A stretch of 12,442 nt of DNA from an uncultured Paraburkholderia sp. (lineage in GTDB: Bacteria > Pseudomonadota > Gammaproteobacteria > Burkholderiales > Burkholderiaceae): assembly GCA_937917025.1 (NCBI GenBank), contig CALFSF010000136.1:1-12442 (forward strand), in the 5' to 3' direction. Of the stretch, positions 5,414-12,442 are shown piece by piece (the first letter of the stretch is position 1; the number at the start of each line of letters is the position of its first letter). A program made the position numbers and the translations under genes. The notes beneath the pieces were generated by a model. The model was not told the origin of the DNA, did not search any database, and saw nothing but the letters and a program-made list of their open reading frames with translations.

Positions 5414-6660
5414 CGAACCGACACAAGGCGGACGCGCGCAGTCTGCACGCCCTCAACTGGCTGAATTTTTTCGTCGCCAATGTGCAGACGGGATTCGGTC
5501 CGTTCATCGCTTCCTACCTCGCGTCGCACAAGTGGACGCAGGGCGAAATCGGTCTCGCGCTCTCGGTCGGCACGATCAGCGCGATGGTGAGCCAGGTGCC
5601 GGGCGGCGCCGTCGTCGACGCGCTGCGCAACAAGAAGGGGGCGGCCGCGTGGGCGATCATCGCGATCATCGTGAGCGCGCTGCTGCTCGCCAGCAGCCCG
5701 ACCGTGCTGCCGGTGATGATCGCGGAGGTCTTCCACGGCTTCGCGAGCTGCATGCTCGTACCGGCGATGGCGGCCATCTCGATCACGCTGGTGGGCAGGC
5801 ACGATCTCGGCGACCGGCTCGGCCAGAACGCGCGCTGGGCGTCGATCGGCAGCGCGGTCGCGGCGGGGCTGATGGGGCTCTTCGGCGAATACTATTCACC
5901 GCGGGCGGTCTTCTGGCTCACCGGCGCACTCGCGGTGCCCGCGCTCTTCGCGCTCGCCATGATCCGCACGAATCCGCATCCGGTGCCGGTCGCGCTGAAG
6001 CACACGCCCAAACCCAAACGGGAAAAGGAAGAGCGCGAGACGTTGCGCGAACTGCTGCGCGACAGGCGGATGCTGATTTTCGCGGCGTGCGTGGTGCTGT
6101 TCCATCTGTCGAATGCGGCGATGCTCAACCTCGCCGCGGGCGAAGTGACGGCCGGCATGGGCGACTACGTGCAGCTCGTGATCGCGGCCTGCATCATCGT
6201 GCCGCAGGCGATCGTCGCGATGCTCTCGCCGTGGGTCGGCCGCTCGGCCGAACGCTGGGGACGCCGGCCGATCCTGCTGCTCGGCTTCTCGGCGCTGCCG
6301 TTACGCGCGCTGCTGTTTGCCGGCGTGAGCAGCCCGTATCTGCTCGTGCCCGTGCAGATGCTCGACGGCCTGAGCGCCGCCGTGTTCGGCGTGATGCTGC
6401 CGCTGATCGCCGCCGACGTCGCCGGTGGCAAGGGACGCTACAACCTGTGTATCGGACTCTTCGGGCTCTCGGCCGGGATCGGCGCGACGCTGAGCACGAC
6501 GGTGGCGGGGTTCGTCGCCGATCACTTCGGCAATGCGTTCAGCTTCTTCGGGCTGGCCGCGGCGGGCGCGCTCGCCGTGCTGCTCGTGTGGGTCGCGATG
6601 CCCGAGACGCGCGACAGCGAGCCGCGCGACGAAACGGCCGGCGTGCCGGAAGTGCACTAG
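5410..6660 (+). CDS. Major facilitator superfamily (MFS) transporter
   Basis: The 416-residue protein has about 12 predicted membrane helices in two halves, separated by a charged cytoplasmic loop (about 186-220, including KPKREKEERETLRELLRDRR). The loop between helices 2 and 3 carries GGAVVDALRNKKG (65-77) and the matching loop in the second half carries GRSAERWGRRP (277-287). Both are degenerate versions of MFS motif A. Length and topology match drug/proton antiporter-like or metabolite MFS proteins, but I cannot assign a substrate. The ATG lies in the ATGA overlap with the upstream lipoprotein gene, which fixes the start and suggests translational coupling. The 3' end overlaps the convergent LysR gene by four bases at a shared CTAG. 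A drug exporter or a sugar/organic-acid transporter are both possible. Confidence 0.87.
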   Translation: MTNRHKADARSLHALNWLNFFVANVQTGFGPFIASYLASHKWTQGEIGLALSVGTISAMVSQVPGGAVVDALRNKKGAAAWAIIAIIVSALLLASSPTVLPVMIAEVFHGFASCMLVPAMAAISITLVGRHDLGDRLGQNARWASIGSAVAAGLMGLFGEYYSPRAVFWLTGALAVPALFALAMIRTNPHPVPVALKHTPKPKREKEERETLRELLRDRRMLIFAACVVLFHLSNAAMLNLAAGEVTAGMGDYVQLVIAACIIVPQAIVAMLSPWVGRSAERWGRRPILLLGFSALPLRALLFAGVSSPYLLVPVQMLDGLSAAVFGVMLPLIAADVAGGKGRYNLCIGLFGLSAGIGATLSTTVAGFVADHFGNAFSFFGLAAAGALAVLLVWVAMPETRDSEPRDETAGVPEVH

Positions 6661-7592
6661 GGCCGGCGCGGCGAGACCGTCGTTTCGCCGCGCCCGGTCT
6701 GGTCGAGAAACTCGCTGGCGCGCTTTTTCAGCACGGCGCTGAAATCGTCGAGCCAGGCGATCGAAAGGCGCCAGCTCTGCCAGTAAAGATCGATGTCGAG
6801 ATGCCTGCCCGGCGTCATCTCGACGAGTTCGCCGCTCGCCAGATGCGGCGCGACCATCCGCTCCGGGCACATGCCCCACCCCATCCCCGTCACGCACGCG
6901 CGCAGAAATCCCGCGACGTGCGGAATCCAGTGCAGCGGCGGATCGAGTTCCGCGCGCGTCACGCGGCGCATGAAGCGTTTCTGCAACTGGTCCTTCGGAT
7001 TGAAGTCGACGCACGGCGCGTTGCGCAACGTCTCGCGCGTGATGCCTCCGGCGAAATGCCGCTCGAAATAGCGCGGCGCGCAGACCGCCAGATAGCGCAT
7101 GCGGCCGAGACGCGTCGAGCGGCAGCCCTGCACCGGCTCCGCCTGCGTCGTCACGGCGCCCTGCACGCTGCCGTCGCGAATGCGCTGCGCGGTGTGATCC
7201 TGGTCGTCGATCACGAGATCGAGCAGCATTTCGCGCTCGACGCAGAAATCCGCGACGGCGTCGATGAACCACGTGCCGACGCTGTCGTCGTTCACCGCGA
7301 CGCGCAACGTGGGCCACGATTCGACGAGCGCGCCCGGCAGCGTCGGGAGGCGCCCGCCCAGTTCGGCTTCGAGCAGCTGCACGCGTTCGGTGTGGCGGCA
7401 CAGCAGCGCACCCGAGGTCGTCGCGACGCACGGCTGCCCGCGTTTCACCAGCACGCTGCCGACGCGCTCCTCCAGCAGCTTCACGCGCTGCGACACCGCG
7501 GATGGCGTCACGTTGAGTTCGGTCGCGGCACGGTCGAACGAGCCGTGGCGCACGACAGCCACGAGCGCATCCAGCAAGGCATAGTCGAGCAT
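6657..7592 (-). CDS. argP: LysR-family regulator, ArgP/LysG type
   Basis: The 311-residue product has a LysR-type N-terminal winged helix (about 2-60) with SFDRAATELNVTPSAVSQRV (18-37) and the linker helix KLLEERVG. A periplasmic-binding-protein-like effector domain follows from about residue 94. The opening DYALLDALVAVVRHGSFDRA and the later motifs (QAEPVQGCRS, LGRMRYLAVCAPRYFERHF, CVTGMGWGMCPE) fit the ArgP/IciA/LysG subgroup. In that group lysine or arginine binding sets activation of the divergent exporter gene. The divergent argO-like exporter 98 bases away supports this strongly. The ATG at 7592 has AAGGA at a good distance, and this site overlaps the T-N11-A palindrome, which suggests autoregulation. 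The 3' end meets the convergent MFS gene in a CTAG overlap. The symbol reflects subgroup and context, not proven orthology. Confidence 0.88.
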   Translation of the reverse strand: MLDYALLDALVAVVRHGSFDRAATELNVTPSAVSQRVKLLEERVGSVLVKRGQPCVATTSGALLCRHTERVQLLEAELGGRLPTLPGALVESWPTLRVAVNDDSVGTWFIDAVADFCVEREMLLDLVIDDQDHTAQRIRDGSVQGAVTTQAEPVQGCRSTRLGRMRYLAVCAPRYFERHFAGGITRETLRNAPCVDFNPKDQLQKRFMRRVTRAELDPPLHWIPHVAGFLRACVTGMGWGMCPERMVAPHLASGELVEMTPGRHLDIDLYWQSWRLSIAWLDDFSAVLKKRASEFLDQTGRGETTVSPRRP

Positions 7593-7600
7593 TAGCGTTC

Positions 7601-7616
7601 CTTAATCTGCATTAAG
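7601..7616. promoter_or_regulatory. LysR-type T-N11-A operator between argP and argO
   Basis: CTTAAT (7601-7606) and ATTAAG (7611-7616) form a perfect 6-bp dyad around CTGC and contain the T-N11-A pattern (T7603 to A7615) of LysR-type sites. It is AT-rich in GC-rich DNA and lies in the short divergent gap. It overlaps the argP ribosome binding site, about 75-90 bases upstream of the exporter start. It probably serves as the recognition site for ArgP. Confidence 0.7.
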
Positions 7617-7690
7617 TGAATTAGCTTCTCTTATGGGCTTCGAAATCGCAGACTAGCGTCATTCGTTTCAACCGTCTACTGGATCAGGCT

Positions 7691-8311
7691 ATGGACTGGC
7701 TCGCTTTCTCGCATGGCGCGGCGTTGTGCGCGTCGCTGATCGTCACCATCGGAGCGCAGAACGCGTTCGTTCTGCGTCAGGGCATCATGCGCTCGCACGT
7801 CGGGAAGATCGTCGTGCTGTGCACGCTGTCGGATTTCATCCTGATCTCGCTTGGCGTGGGCGGCGCATCCGCGCTCGTCGAACGCTACCCGACGTTGGTG
7901 CACGCGATGCTGTATGTGGGTCTCGCGTATCTCGTGTGGTTTGGTATCGGCGCGCTGCGGCGCGCGGTCAAACCCGGGCATGCCGTGCTGGATGCCGCCG
8001 GCGGGAGCGCCGCGCCCGTGCGCCAGCGCGCGCTGCCGGTTCTGCTGATGACGCTTGCGCTCACATGGCTCAATCCGCACGTCTATCTGGACACGTTTTT
8101 GCTGATCGGCACGGCCGGGGCGCGTGAAGCGGCTTCCGGACGCGTGCCGTTCGCGCTCGGCGCGATGACGGTGAGCGCGGTGTGGTTCGTGCTGCTGGGT
8201 TACGGCGCCCGCGCGCTCGCGCCGCTCTTTAAGCGTGCTGCCGCGTGGCGCGTGCTGGACGGTGCGATTGGCAGCATGGTTTTGTTTATCGCGCTCCTGC
8301 AGCTGCGCTAG
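7691..8311 (+). CDS. argO: LysE/ArgO-family basic amino acid exporter
   Basis: The 206-residue membrane protein belongs to the LysE superfamily, ArgO/LysE branch. It carries the conserved first-helix motif IGAQNAFVLRQGI (20-32), then SDFILISLGVGG (47-58), the middle LTWLNPHVYLDTFLLIG (124-140), and a final hydrophobic helix GSMVLFIALLQLR. About five or six membrane segments are visible, as usual for the family. These proteins export L-arginine, L-lysine or toxic analogues such as canavanine from the cytoplasm using the proton gradient. The divergent ArgP-type regulator and T-N11-A site form the classical regulator/exporter arrangement. The ATG at 7691 has only a weak upstream site (GGATCAGG). 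Substrate choice (Arg or Lys) cannot be read from sequence. Confidence 0.9.
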   Translation: MDWLAFSHGAALCASLIVTIGAQNAFVLRQGIMRSHVGKIVVLCTLSDFILISLGVGGASALVERYPTLVHAMLYVGLAYLVWFGIGALRRAVKPGHAVLDAAGGSAAPVRQRALPVLLMTLALTWLNPHVYLDTFLLIGTAGAREAASGRVPFALGAMTVSAVWFVLLGYGARALAPLFKRAAAWRVLDGAIGSMVLFIALLQLR

Positions 8312-8383
8312 ATTGTCCGCTTTAACGTCAGCGGCGACGCGTTCAGCCGGCCAGCGTCAGAACCCGTAACGCGCGGCCAGACC

Positions 8384-9271
8384 CTATCGGGCCGCCCCGC
8401 GCGCCGGCCCCGTACCGACAGTCTGCAATCCGCCATCGGTCACATACGGCACGATGCCCGCCGCGCTGATCAGCGCGGCGGTATCGCGCACGCATTCGTC
8501 ATCGCGAGGCGCGCAGTAATCGATCGACAGGACCGGCAAACGGTATCGCTCGCGAATCGTCTTCGCCTGCGCGAGCAGCCAGTCGCGATCGTCCTGCGGC
8601 ACCTCGACGTAGCGCTGTTGCGCCTGATCCCAGCCGCGATACAGCGACTCGAAGGCGACGGCGTACGCGAGCGCATGCACCTGCGGCAGGATTTCGAAGC
8701 CACGATTGAAGATCAGCTTCGCGCGCGGATAGCGCGCCTTGATCGCGCGGATCACGCGCACCAGCCCCGCTTCCTGGCGCGCGCGTGCTTCGGCGGTTTT
8801 CGCGACCAGCTGGTATGAATCGAGCGTGTCGAGAAAGAAGCCGCGATAGCCGAGCTTCCACAGCGGCGCGATCACGTGCTCGACATAGAACGCGGGCCAG
8901 CCCGCCGCATCCTGATCCACCACCGTCGACGCCCAGATGTCGTTGCGCCCCACGAGCCATGCCTTCGGTATCGCCGCGTAATACGGCCGCTCCCGCGACA
9001 CTTCCCCGACGCTCACGTAGGCAAACCACGCGGTGTGCGCGTTTTTGTGCGCGCGCGGATCGAAGCCGCTGTCAGGCTCGATGACGGCGACGTCGAACGC
9101 GCCCAGTTGCGCGACCGGCGGGTGCGCTCCATAGAAAAGCGCAACCGACGGCGCCGATGCCTGCGCATGCACAGCGGAAGACAGTACACCCACTATCACC
9201 ACGCGCGCGACGTGGGCCGCGAACCGGAGCATCGGACGCACTGAATAACGGTCAAGGTGTTGCAGCTTCAC
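8384..9271 (-). CDS. Secreted PelA-like glycoside hydrolase (stand-alone hydrolase domain)
   Basis: From a GTG at 9271 the product has 295 residues, with a signal peptide (core ARVVIVGVLSSAVHAQA, probable cleavage after AHA). A single TIM-barrel domain like the N-terminal hydrolase of PelA and the Glyco_hydro_114/GH166 families follows. Markers are WFAYVSVGEVSRERPYYAAI, GYRGFFLDTLDSYQ, LIFNRGFEILP, AVAFESLYRGW and IVPYVTDGGL. The Asp of FFLD and the Glu of AFES fit the acid pair known in PelA and Ega3 hydrolases. Such enzymes cut Pel or galactosaminogalactan-type polymers. No deacetylase domain follows, unlike full-length PelA. The gene is last in the pel cluster, 76 bases after pelG. The start is uncertain: TTG 9319 and ATG 9232 are in frame, and GTG 9271 has AGGA about nine bases upstream. 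Confidence 0.8.
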   Translation of the reverse strand: MKLQHLDRYSVRPMLRFAAHVARVVIVGVLSSAVHAQASAPSVALFYGAHPPVAQLGAFDVAVIEPDSGFDPRAHKNAHTAWFAYVSVGEVSRERPYYAAIPKAWLVGRNDIWASTVVDQDAAGWPAFYVEHVIAPLWKLGYRGFFLDTLDSYQLVAKTAEARARQEAGLVRVIRAIKARYPRAKLIFNRGFEILPQVHALAYAVAFESLYRGWDQAQQRYVEVPQDDRDWLLAQAKTIRERYRLPVLSIDYCAPRDDECVRDTAALISAAGIVPYVTDGGLQTVGTGPARGAAR

Positions 9272-9347
9272 GAGACCTGTTCCTGTCGATGCAATGGAGA
9301 ACCGCGCCTGCGCACCCAAAAGCCGTGCGCACGGCGCTTGCGCTGCT

Positions 9348-10721
9348 TCAATTTCGCAGCATGTACGTTTCGTACTCGAGCGAAGCGAATTTCCTGTCGA
9401 GCACCGTGACGGCCGCGATCACCACGGCAAGCAGCGCCAGCGCGAAACCATAACCGTACGAATCGGGGCCGAGCCACAGTGTAACGCCGGTAAAGAGGCC
9501 ATTGAGCACGACGAACGCCGCCGTCAGCTTCAGCACGATGCGGCGGCCGTCGAGATAGAAGAACACGTTCAGCAGACCGAGCAGCAACACCTGCAGGCTC
9601 GCTGAAATCACGTCGATGATCAGCAGCGGCAGATAGAGCGTCGAAATATGCAGCGATTCGAGAATCCCCGCGCCGAACGCGACGATCAGCAGCAGCACGA
9701 CCGCCTGCACCTTGATGATTTCGTACAGGCCGGTGCGCACGCTGCCGACCATCATGTCGCGCATCTCGTTGATATGGTGCAGCGTCGCGCCGCTACGCAC
9801 CGCGTCGTAGAACGCGTCGTAGTATTCGACGAAATCCGCCTCGATACGCACCAGAAACGTCGCCATGCCCGGCATCACGCACAGGTACGCGATGAAAACC
9901 GGAATGTCGTAGATCACCGACGCATGCAACGGTCCGATCACCTGCGCGCCCGTACCCGGCGCATACCAGAACATGAACTTGTCGAGCCACACGCCCAGGT
10001 TGAAGAGCAGCCCCACGACCGCGAGACTCGGATAGGCGAAGCGCCGCTGGAACACTTCGAACGAGATGAACCGCGTGCTCTGGTAGTCACGATAAATGAG
10101 CCCCGACAAACCGGCCAGCAAAACCAGATGCCCCGCAACGAACCCGCCGAGCAGACCCACGAGACCATGCTCGTTGAGCAGCAGCGCGAACGCCACCGTA
10201 CACGTATAGCCGACGAGAAACACCAGCAGGATCTGCCGGTACTGCTTGACGCTCGACAGAAAGATCACCGCGATCCAGATGTTGCTCACCACGACGAAGC
10301 CCGCCACCATCAGCAGCCGGTACAGCAGCGGTTCGGCGCGAAACAGGAACGCCATCGCGATGAAACCGCATACGCCCGACACGACCGTCGAGACGAGCAC
10401 CACGCCGTTGTAGTTCGACAGCACGAGGTCGTCGCGCTTTTCGAACAGGCGGTCGGAGATGAAACGCGTGAACGACAGCTGCAACGGCCCCGTCAGTATC
10501 AGGCTGAGCGCGATGATGTAGGTCACCGACACCTGGAACTGCACGATCGCGTACTTCGGAATCACGGACGCCAGACTCAGCACGCCGATGATCAGAATGC
10601 CGAAGATCGACAGGATCAGCGGGCCCGAGCTGATCAGGCCTGCGTACGCGTACGCGCGTGCCACGCCGGTCAGCGTTTCGCGTCGCAGGATTTTGCGTAG
10701 TTCGAAGCCGATACCCGCCAT
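9348..10721 (-). CDS. pelG: Pel polysaccharide inner-membrane protein PelG
   Basis: The 457-residue protein opens MAGIGFELRKILRRETLTGV, the recognisable PelG N-terminus, and is hydrophobic throughout with about 12 membrane helices. It resembles MOP/PST-type flippases. In Pel biosynthesis PelG works in the inner membrane with PelD, PelE and the glycosyltransferase PelF to synthesise and move Pel into the periplasm. Conserved blocks include LILTGPLQLSFTRFISDRLF, FNLGVWLDKFMFWYAPGTG and VFIAYLCVMPGMATFLVRIE, followed by DFVEYYDAFYDAVRSG. Length matches the Pseudomonas protein, which is about 456 residues. The ATG overlaps the pelF stop by one base (TGATG), consistent with translational coupling. 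The C-terminus YETYMLRN is a normal hydrophilic end. Confidence is high. Confidence 0.95.
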   Translation of the reverse strand: MAGIGFELRKILRRETLTGVARAYAYAGLISSGPLILSIFGILIIGVLSLASVIPKYAIVQFQVSVTYIIALSLILTGPLQLSFTRFISDRLFEKRDDLVLSNYNGVVLVSTVVSGVCGFIAMAFLFRAEPLLYRLLMVAGFVVVSNIWIAVIFLSSVKQYRQILLVFLVGYTCTVAFALLLNEHGLVGLLGGFVAGHLVLLAGLSGLIYRDYQSTRFISFEVFQRRFAYPSLAVVGLLFNLGVWLDKFMFWYAPGTGAQVIGPLHASVIYDIPVFIAYLCVMPGMATFLVRIEADFVEYYDAFYDAVRSGATLHHINEMRDMMVGSVRTGLYEIIKVQAVVLLLIVAFGAGILESLHISTLYLPLLIIDVISASLQVLLLGLLNVFFYLDGRRIVLKLTAAFVVLNGLFTGVTLWLGPDSYGYGFALALLAVVIAAVTVLDRKFASLEYETYMLRN

Positions 10722-12397
10722 CAGCGTGTCTCCTGCGTTTGTGTACCGCTCAGTGTGCCGCTCAGTGCGCCACTGTGTGCGCCCGGCTGCACGCCGGGTT
10801 GCGCAGCGCGCGCGGCGTGCGGCACCGGGCAGCGCGCCGCCGCCTGAACCGCGCCGGGGGAATCGGGCGCGGCCGCGAGTTTTTCGTAAAGGGTGCGATA
10901 ACGGTCGATCATCTGCGCGCGCGTGTAATAGCGGCGCACGCGCGCGAGACCCGCCTGCTGCGCGGCCTGCCAGCGCGCGTCGTCACCGAGCAGCGACAGC
11001 ACCGCCGAAGCGAACGCTGCCGGATTCGCAAGCTGCACGACGAGGCCGGCCGAACCGAGCGCGCGATCCTCCGCGGTTTCGCCTTCGATCAGCTGGCGGC
11101 ACGATCCGACGTCGGTGGTAATCGCCGGCACCCCGGCCGCGAAGCCTTCCAGCACGACGAGCGGCAGCGCCTCGCTGATCGACGTCAGCGCGATCACGTC
11201 GATTTTCGGCAGCACGTCATCGACGCGCTGGAAGCCGAGGAACTTCACGTTCTTCGAGAGACCGAGGCTTTCGACCAGCGCCCGGCATTCGAGCGCATAC
11301 GCCGGGTCTTCCTCTTCCGGTCCGATGATCCAGCCTTCGATATCGGGCATCGTGCGCGACGCGATAAAGAGCGCGCGGATGAACGTCTTGATGTCCTTGA
11401 TCGGCACCACGCGCCCGATCAGCCCCACCACGCGATGCGGACCCGCTTCGCGCTGCGCGACGAGCGGCGCGAAGCCGTCCACGTCGACGCCGTTCGGAAT
11501 GCTCTGCGTGCGGCTCGCGTCGGCGCCGTCGGCGATCTGGCGCTGGCGGTTCGCTTCGTACAGCGCGACGATATCGCCGGCCGCATCGTAGGCCATCTTG
11601 CCGATCGCCTCGAAAAAGCGCACCCACAGCTCGCGGAAATAGCTGACCTTCGAGATGTCGCGCTCGAACACGCCGCGACTGTCGCGAATCCAGCGGCTTT
11701 GCAGCAGATCGATCTTGCGTTCTTTCGTATAGATGCCATGCTCGGACACGAGCAGCGGACGGCGCGTGCGGTGATGCAGGATCGCGCCGAGAAAACCCGC
11801 ATATCCGGTCGATACCGTGTGATACACGCGTGCCGGCGGCAGCGTTTCGGCGATGCGCACCAGTTGCCACAGCGGCTTGTGCATGATGCGCACGGTCCAG
11901 AAGTAATCGGTGAACGACGGGTCCGTGCAGTACTGCTGGTATTGATCGACGATGGTTTCCCATGCCGCGCGGCTCGTCAGGAACTGCGCTTCGCTCAACG
12001 CACCGTTTTCACCGAGCATCGGTATCATGCCGGCCATCAGGCCGTCCGCGTACGGCGCACGCTGCGGGTCGCGCAGCGCCGCGTGCAGTTCGGCGGAGTG
12101 CGCGAACGCGGCGCGGTCCCCTTCCATCGCATGCGGCTGACGCATGTCCGCGTCGGCATGTTCGTACAGGTAATGCGCGTCGAAATGCACGACGTTGTCG
12201 GGCAGCGCGTAGGCCGCATCCGCGTAGTCTTCCTCGCGGCTGCCGAGAAAGACAATCGAAAAACGCGTGGACGGGTACGCCCTCACCATTTCGTTGACCC
12301 AGCTCGACACCCCGCCGCGCACATACGGAAACGTGCCCTCGAGCAACAAGCAGACATCGGCATCGGCGGCGCGGCGCATCAGGGACGGTTTCGTCAT
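10721..12397 (-). CDS. pelF: Pel polysaccharide glycosyltransferase PelF
   Basis: The 558-residue GT4-type (GT-B fold) cytoplasmic glycosyltransferase is recognised as PelF by ADVCLLLEGTFPYVRGGVSS (13-32), STGYAGFLGAILHHRTRRPL and SEHGIYTKERKIDLLQS (218-234). It carries the GT-B sugar-nucleotide site: GRVVPIKD (328-335), PNGVD (301-305), and the EX7E pair E409/E417 in ISEALPLVVLE. PelF polymerises Pel from UDP-activated N-acetylhexosamines together with the PelD/E/G complex. Residues from about 511 onward are an extra Ala/Pro/Gly/Ser-rich tail ending in repeats (PGVQPGAHSGALSGTLSGTQ), so the protein is about 50 residues longer than the Pseudomonas form. The start overlaps the putative upstream gene by ATGA and has only a weak ribosome site, as expected in a coupled operon. 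The stop overlaps pelG. Confidence 0.95.
   Translation of the reverse strand: MTKPSLMRRAADADVCLLLEGTFPYVRGGVSSWVNEMVRAYPSTRFSIVFLGSREEDYADAAYALPDNVVHFDAHYLYEHADADMRQPHAMEGDRAAFAHSAELHAALRDPQRAPYADGLMAGMIPMLGENGALSEAQFLTSRAAWETIVDQYQQYCTDPSFTDYFWTVRIMHKPLWQLVRIAETLPPARVYHTVSTGYAGFLGAILHHRTRRPLLVSEHGIYTKERKIDLLQSRWIRDSRGVFERDISKVSYFRELWVRFFEAIGKMAYDAAGDIVALYEANRQRQIADGADASRTQSIPNGVDVDGFAPLVAQREAGPHRVVGLIGRVVPIKDIKTFIRALFIASRTMPDIEGWIIGPEEEDPAYALECRALVESLGLSKNVKFLGFQRVDDVLPKIDVIALTSISEALPLVVLEGFAAGVPAITTDVGSCRQLIEGETAEDRALGSAGLVVQLANPAAFASAVLSLLGDDARWQAAQQAGLARVRRYYTRAQMIDRYRTLYEKLAAAPDSPGAVQAAARCPVPHAARAAQPGVQPGAHSGALSGTLSGTQTQETR
10740..10799. repeat. Degenerate 12-bp tandem repeat in the 3' end of pelF
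   Basis: Five successive 12-base units are visible: GTGTACCGCTCA, GTGTGCCGCTCA, GTGCGCCACTGT, GTGCGCCCGGCT and GCACGCCGGGTT. The first two differ at one base and the later ones diverge. On the coding strand they give a four-residue period of the form x-x-(P/S)-G. The repeat probably arose by slippage and produces a flexible tail on PelF. Confidence 0.65.
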
Positions 12398-12442
12398 GAC
12401 CAGTAGCTCACAACCGGTTTGAGTGTAGGGAACACCGCGGCG
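12394..12442 (-). CDS. pelE: Probable C-terminal end of PelE (partial)
   Basis: Only 15 codons and a stop lie in the window, reading AAVFPTLKPVVSYWS-stop. The stop overlaps the pelF ATG as ATGA, the same tight junction style as pelF/pelG. In known pel operons the gene before pelF is pelE, an inner-membrane TPR-containing partner of PelD. The sequence is too short to recognise by itself, so the identity rests on gene order. A second frame across these bases also stays open to a stop, so even the frame is uncertain. Confidence 0.4.
   Translation of the reverse strand, partial: AAVFPTLKPVVSYWS

Noticed and set aside
5532..7595. Long plus-strand open frame (687 codons) across the MFS and argP genes
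   Set aside because: Its Arg-rich composition is typical of an out-of-frame reading. The MFS protein in the neighbouring frame and LysR on the other strand account for the DNA.
8312..8383. Terminator between argO and the PelA-like hydrolase gene
   Set aside because: Only short stems such as CCGC/GCGG and GACGC/GCGTC are found, with no T-tract on either strand. The gap otherwise shows nothing I can support.
10658..12406. Long plus-strand open frame (582 codons) antisense to pelF
   Set aside because: It is a shadow of pelF with Arg/His-rich, low-hydrophobicity composition, whereas pelF itself has clear GT4 motifs.

Overview
The window is high-GC, densely coded DNA with codon use and gene content typical of the Burkholderiaceae, most likely Burkholderia, Paraburkholderia or Caballeronia. 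This assignment is an inference from the proteins and no rRNA or tRNA is present to test it. I see no insertion sequence, phage gene, CRISPR array, tRNA or origin.

Layout. (1) 1-332: the 3' end of an NAD-dependent epimerase/dehydratase-like gene, whose stop codon lies inside a small cluster of tandem and palindromic repeats. (2) 485-667: a 60-residue predicted membrane protein of unknown function. (3) 738-2289, minus strand: a three-gene unit of an ArsR-type repressor, an SRPBCC/AHSA1 protein and a DUF899 thioredoxin-like protein. A perfect palindrome overlaps the arsR start and a strong hairpin terminator lies just upstream. (4) 2438-3820, minus strand: an AzgA-type NCS2 purine permease. (5) 3821-4384: a gene-free divergent region of 564 bases holding several hairpins. 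(6) 4385-6660, plus strand: a lipoprotein with two PRC-barrel-like domains, overlapping by ATGA an MFS transporter. (7) 6657-8311: an ArgP/LysG-type LysR regulator divergent from an ArgO/LysE-type amino acid exporter, with a T-N11-A operator between them. (8) 8384-12442, minus strand: the 3' part of a Pel exopolysaccharide operon, with a likely pelE tail, then pelF, pelG and a stand-alone secreted hydrolase resembling only the N-terminal hydrolase domain of PelA.

How the genes work together. In the Pel block, PelF is the cytoplasmic glycosyltransferase that polymerises Pel. PelG is the inner-membrane partner of PelD, PelE and PelF in the synthase complex. The terminal gene would supply periplasmic or extracellular glycoside hydrolase activity. 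The pelE/pelF and pelF/pelG junctions overlap, so these genes are probably translationally coupled. The argP/argO pair is a self-contained export switch for basic amino acids. The arsR trio resembles common stress or conjugate-response cassettes, but its inducer is unknown. The lipoprotein/MFS pair looks co-translated, and its substrate is unknown.

The most unusual points are the detached PelA-like hydrolase at the end of the pel cluster, the interleaved inverted repeats ahead of the lipoprotein gene, the repeat cluster that includes a stop codon, and the repetitive C-terminal tail of PelF.
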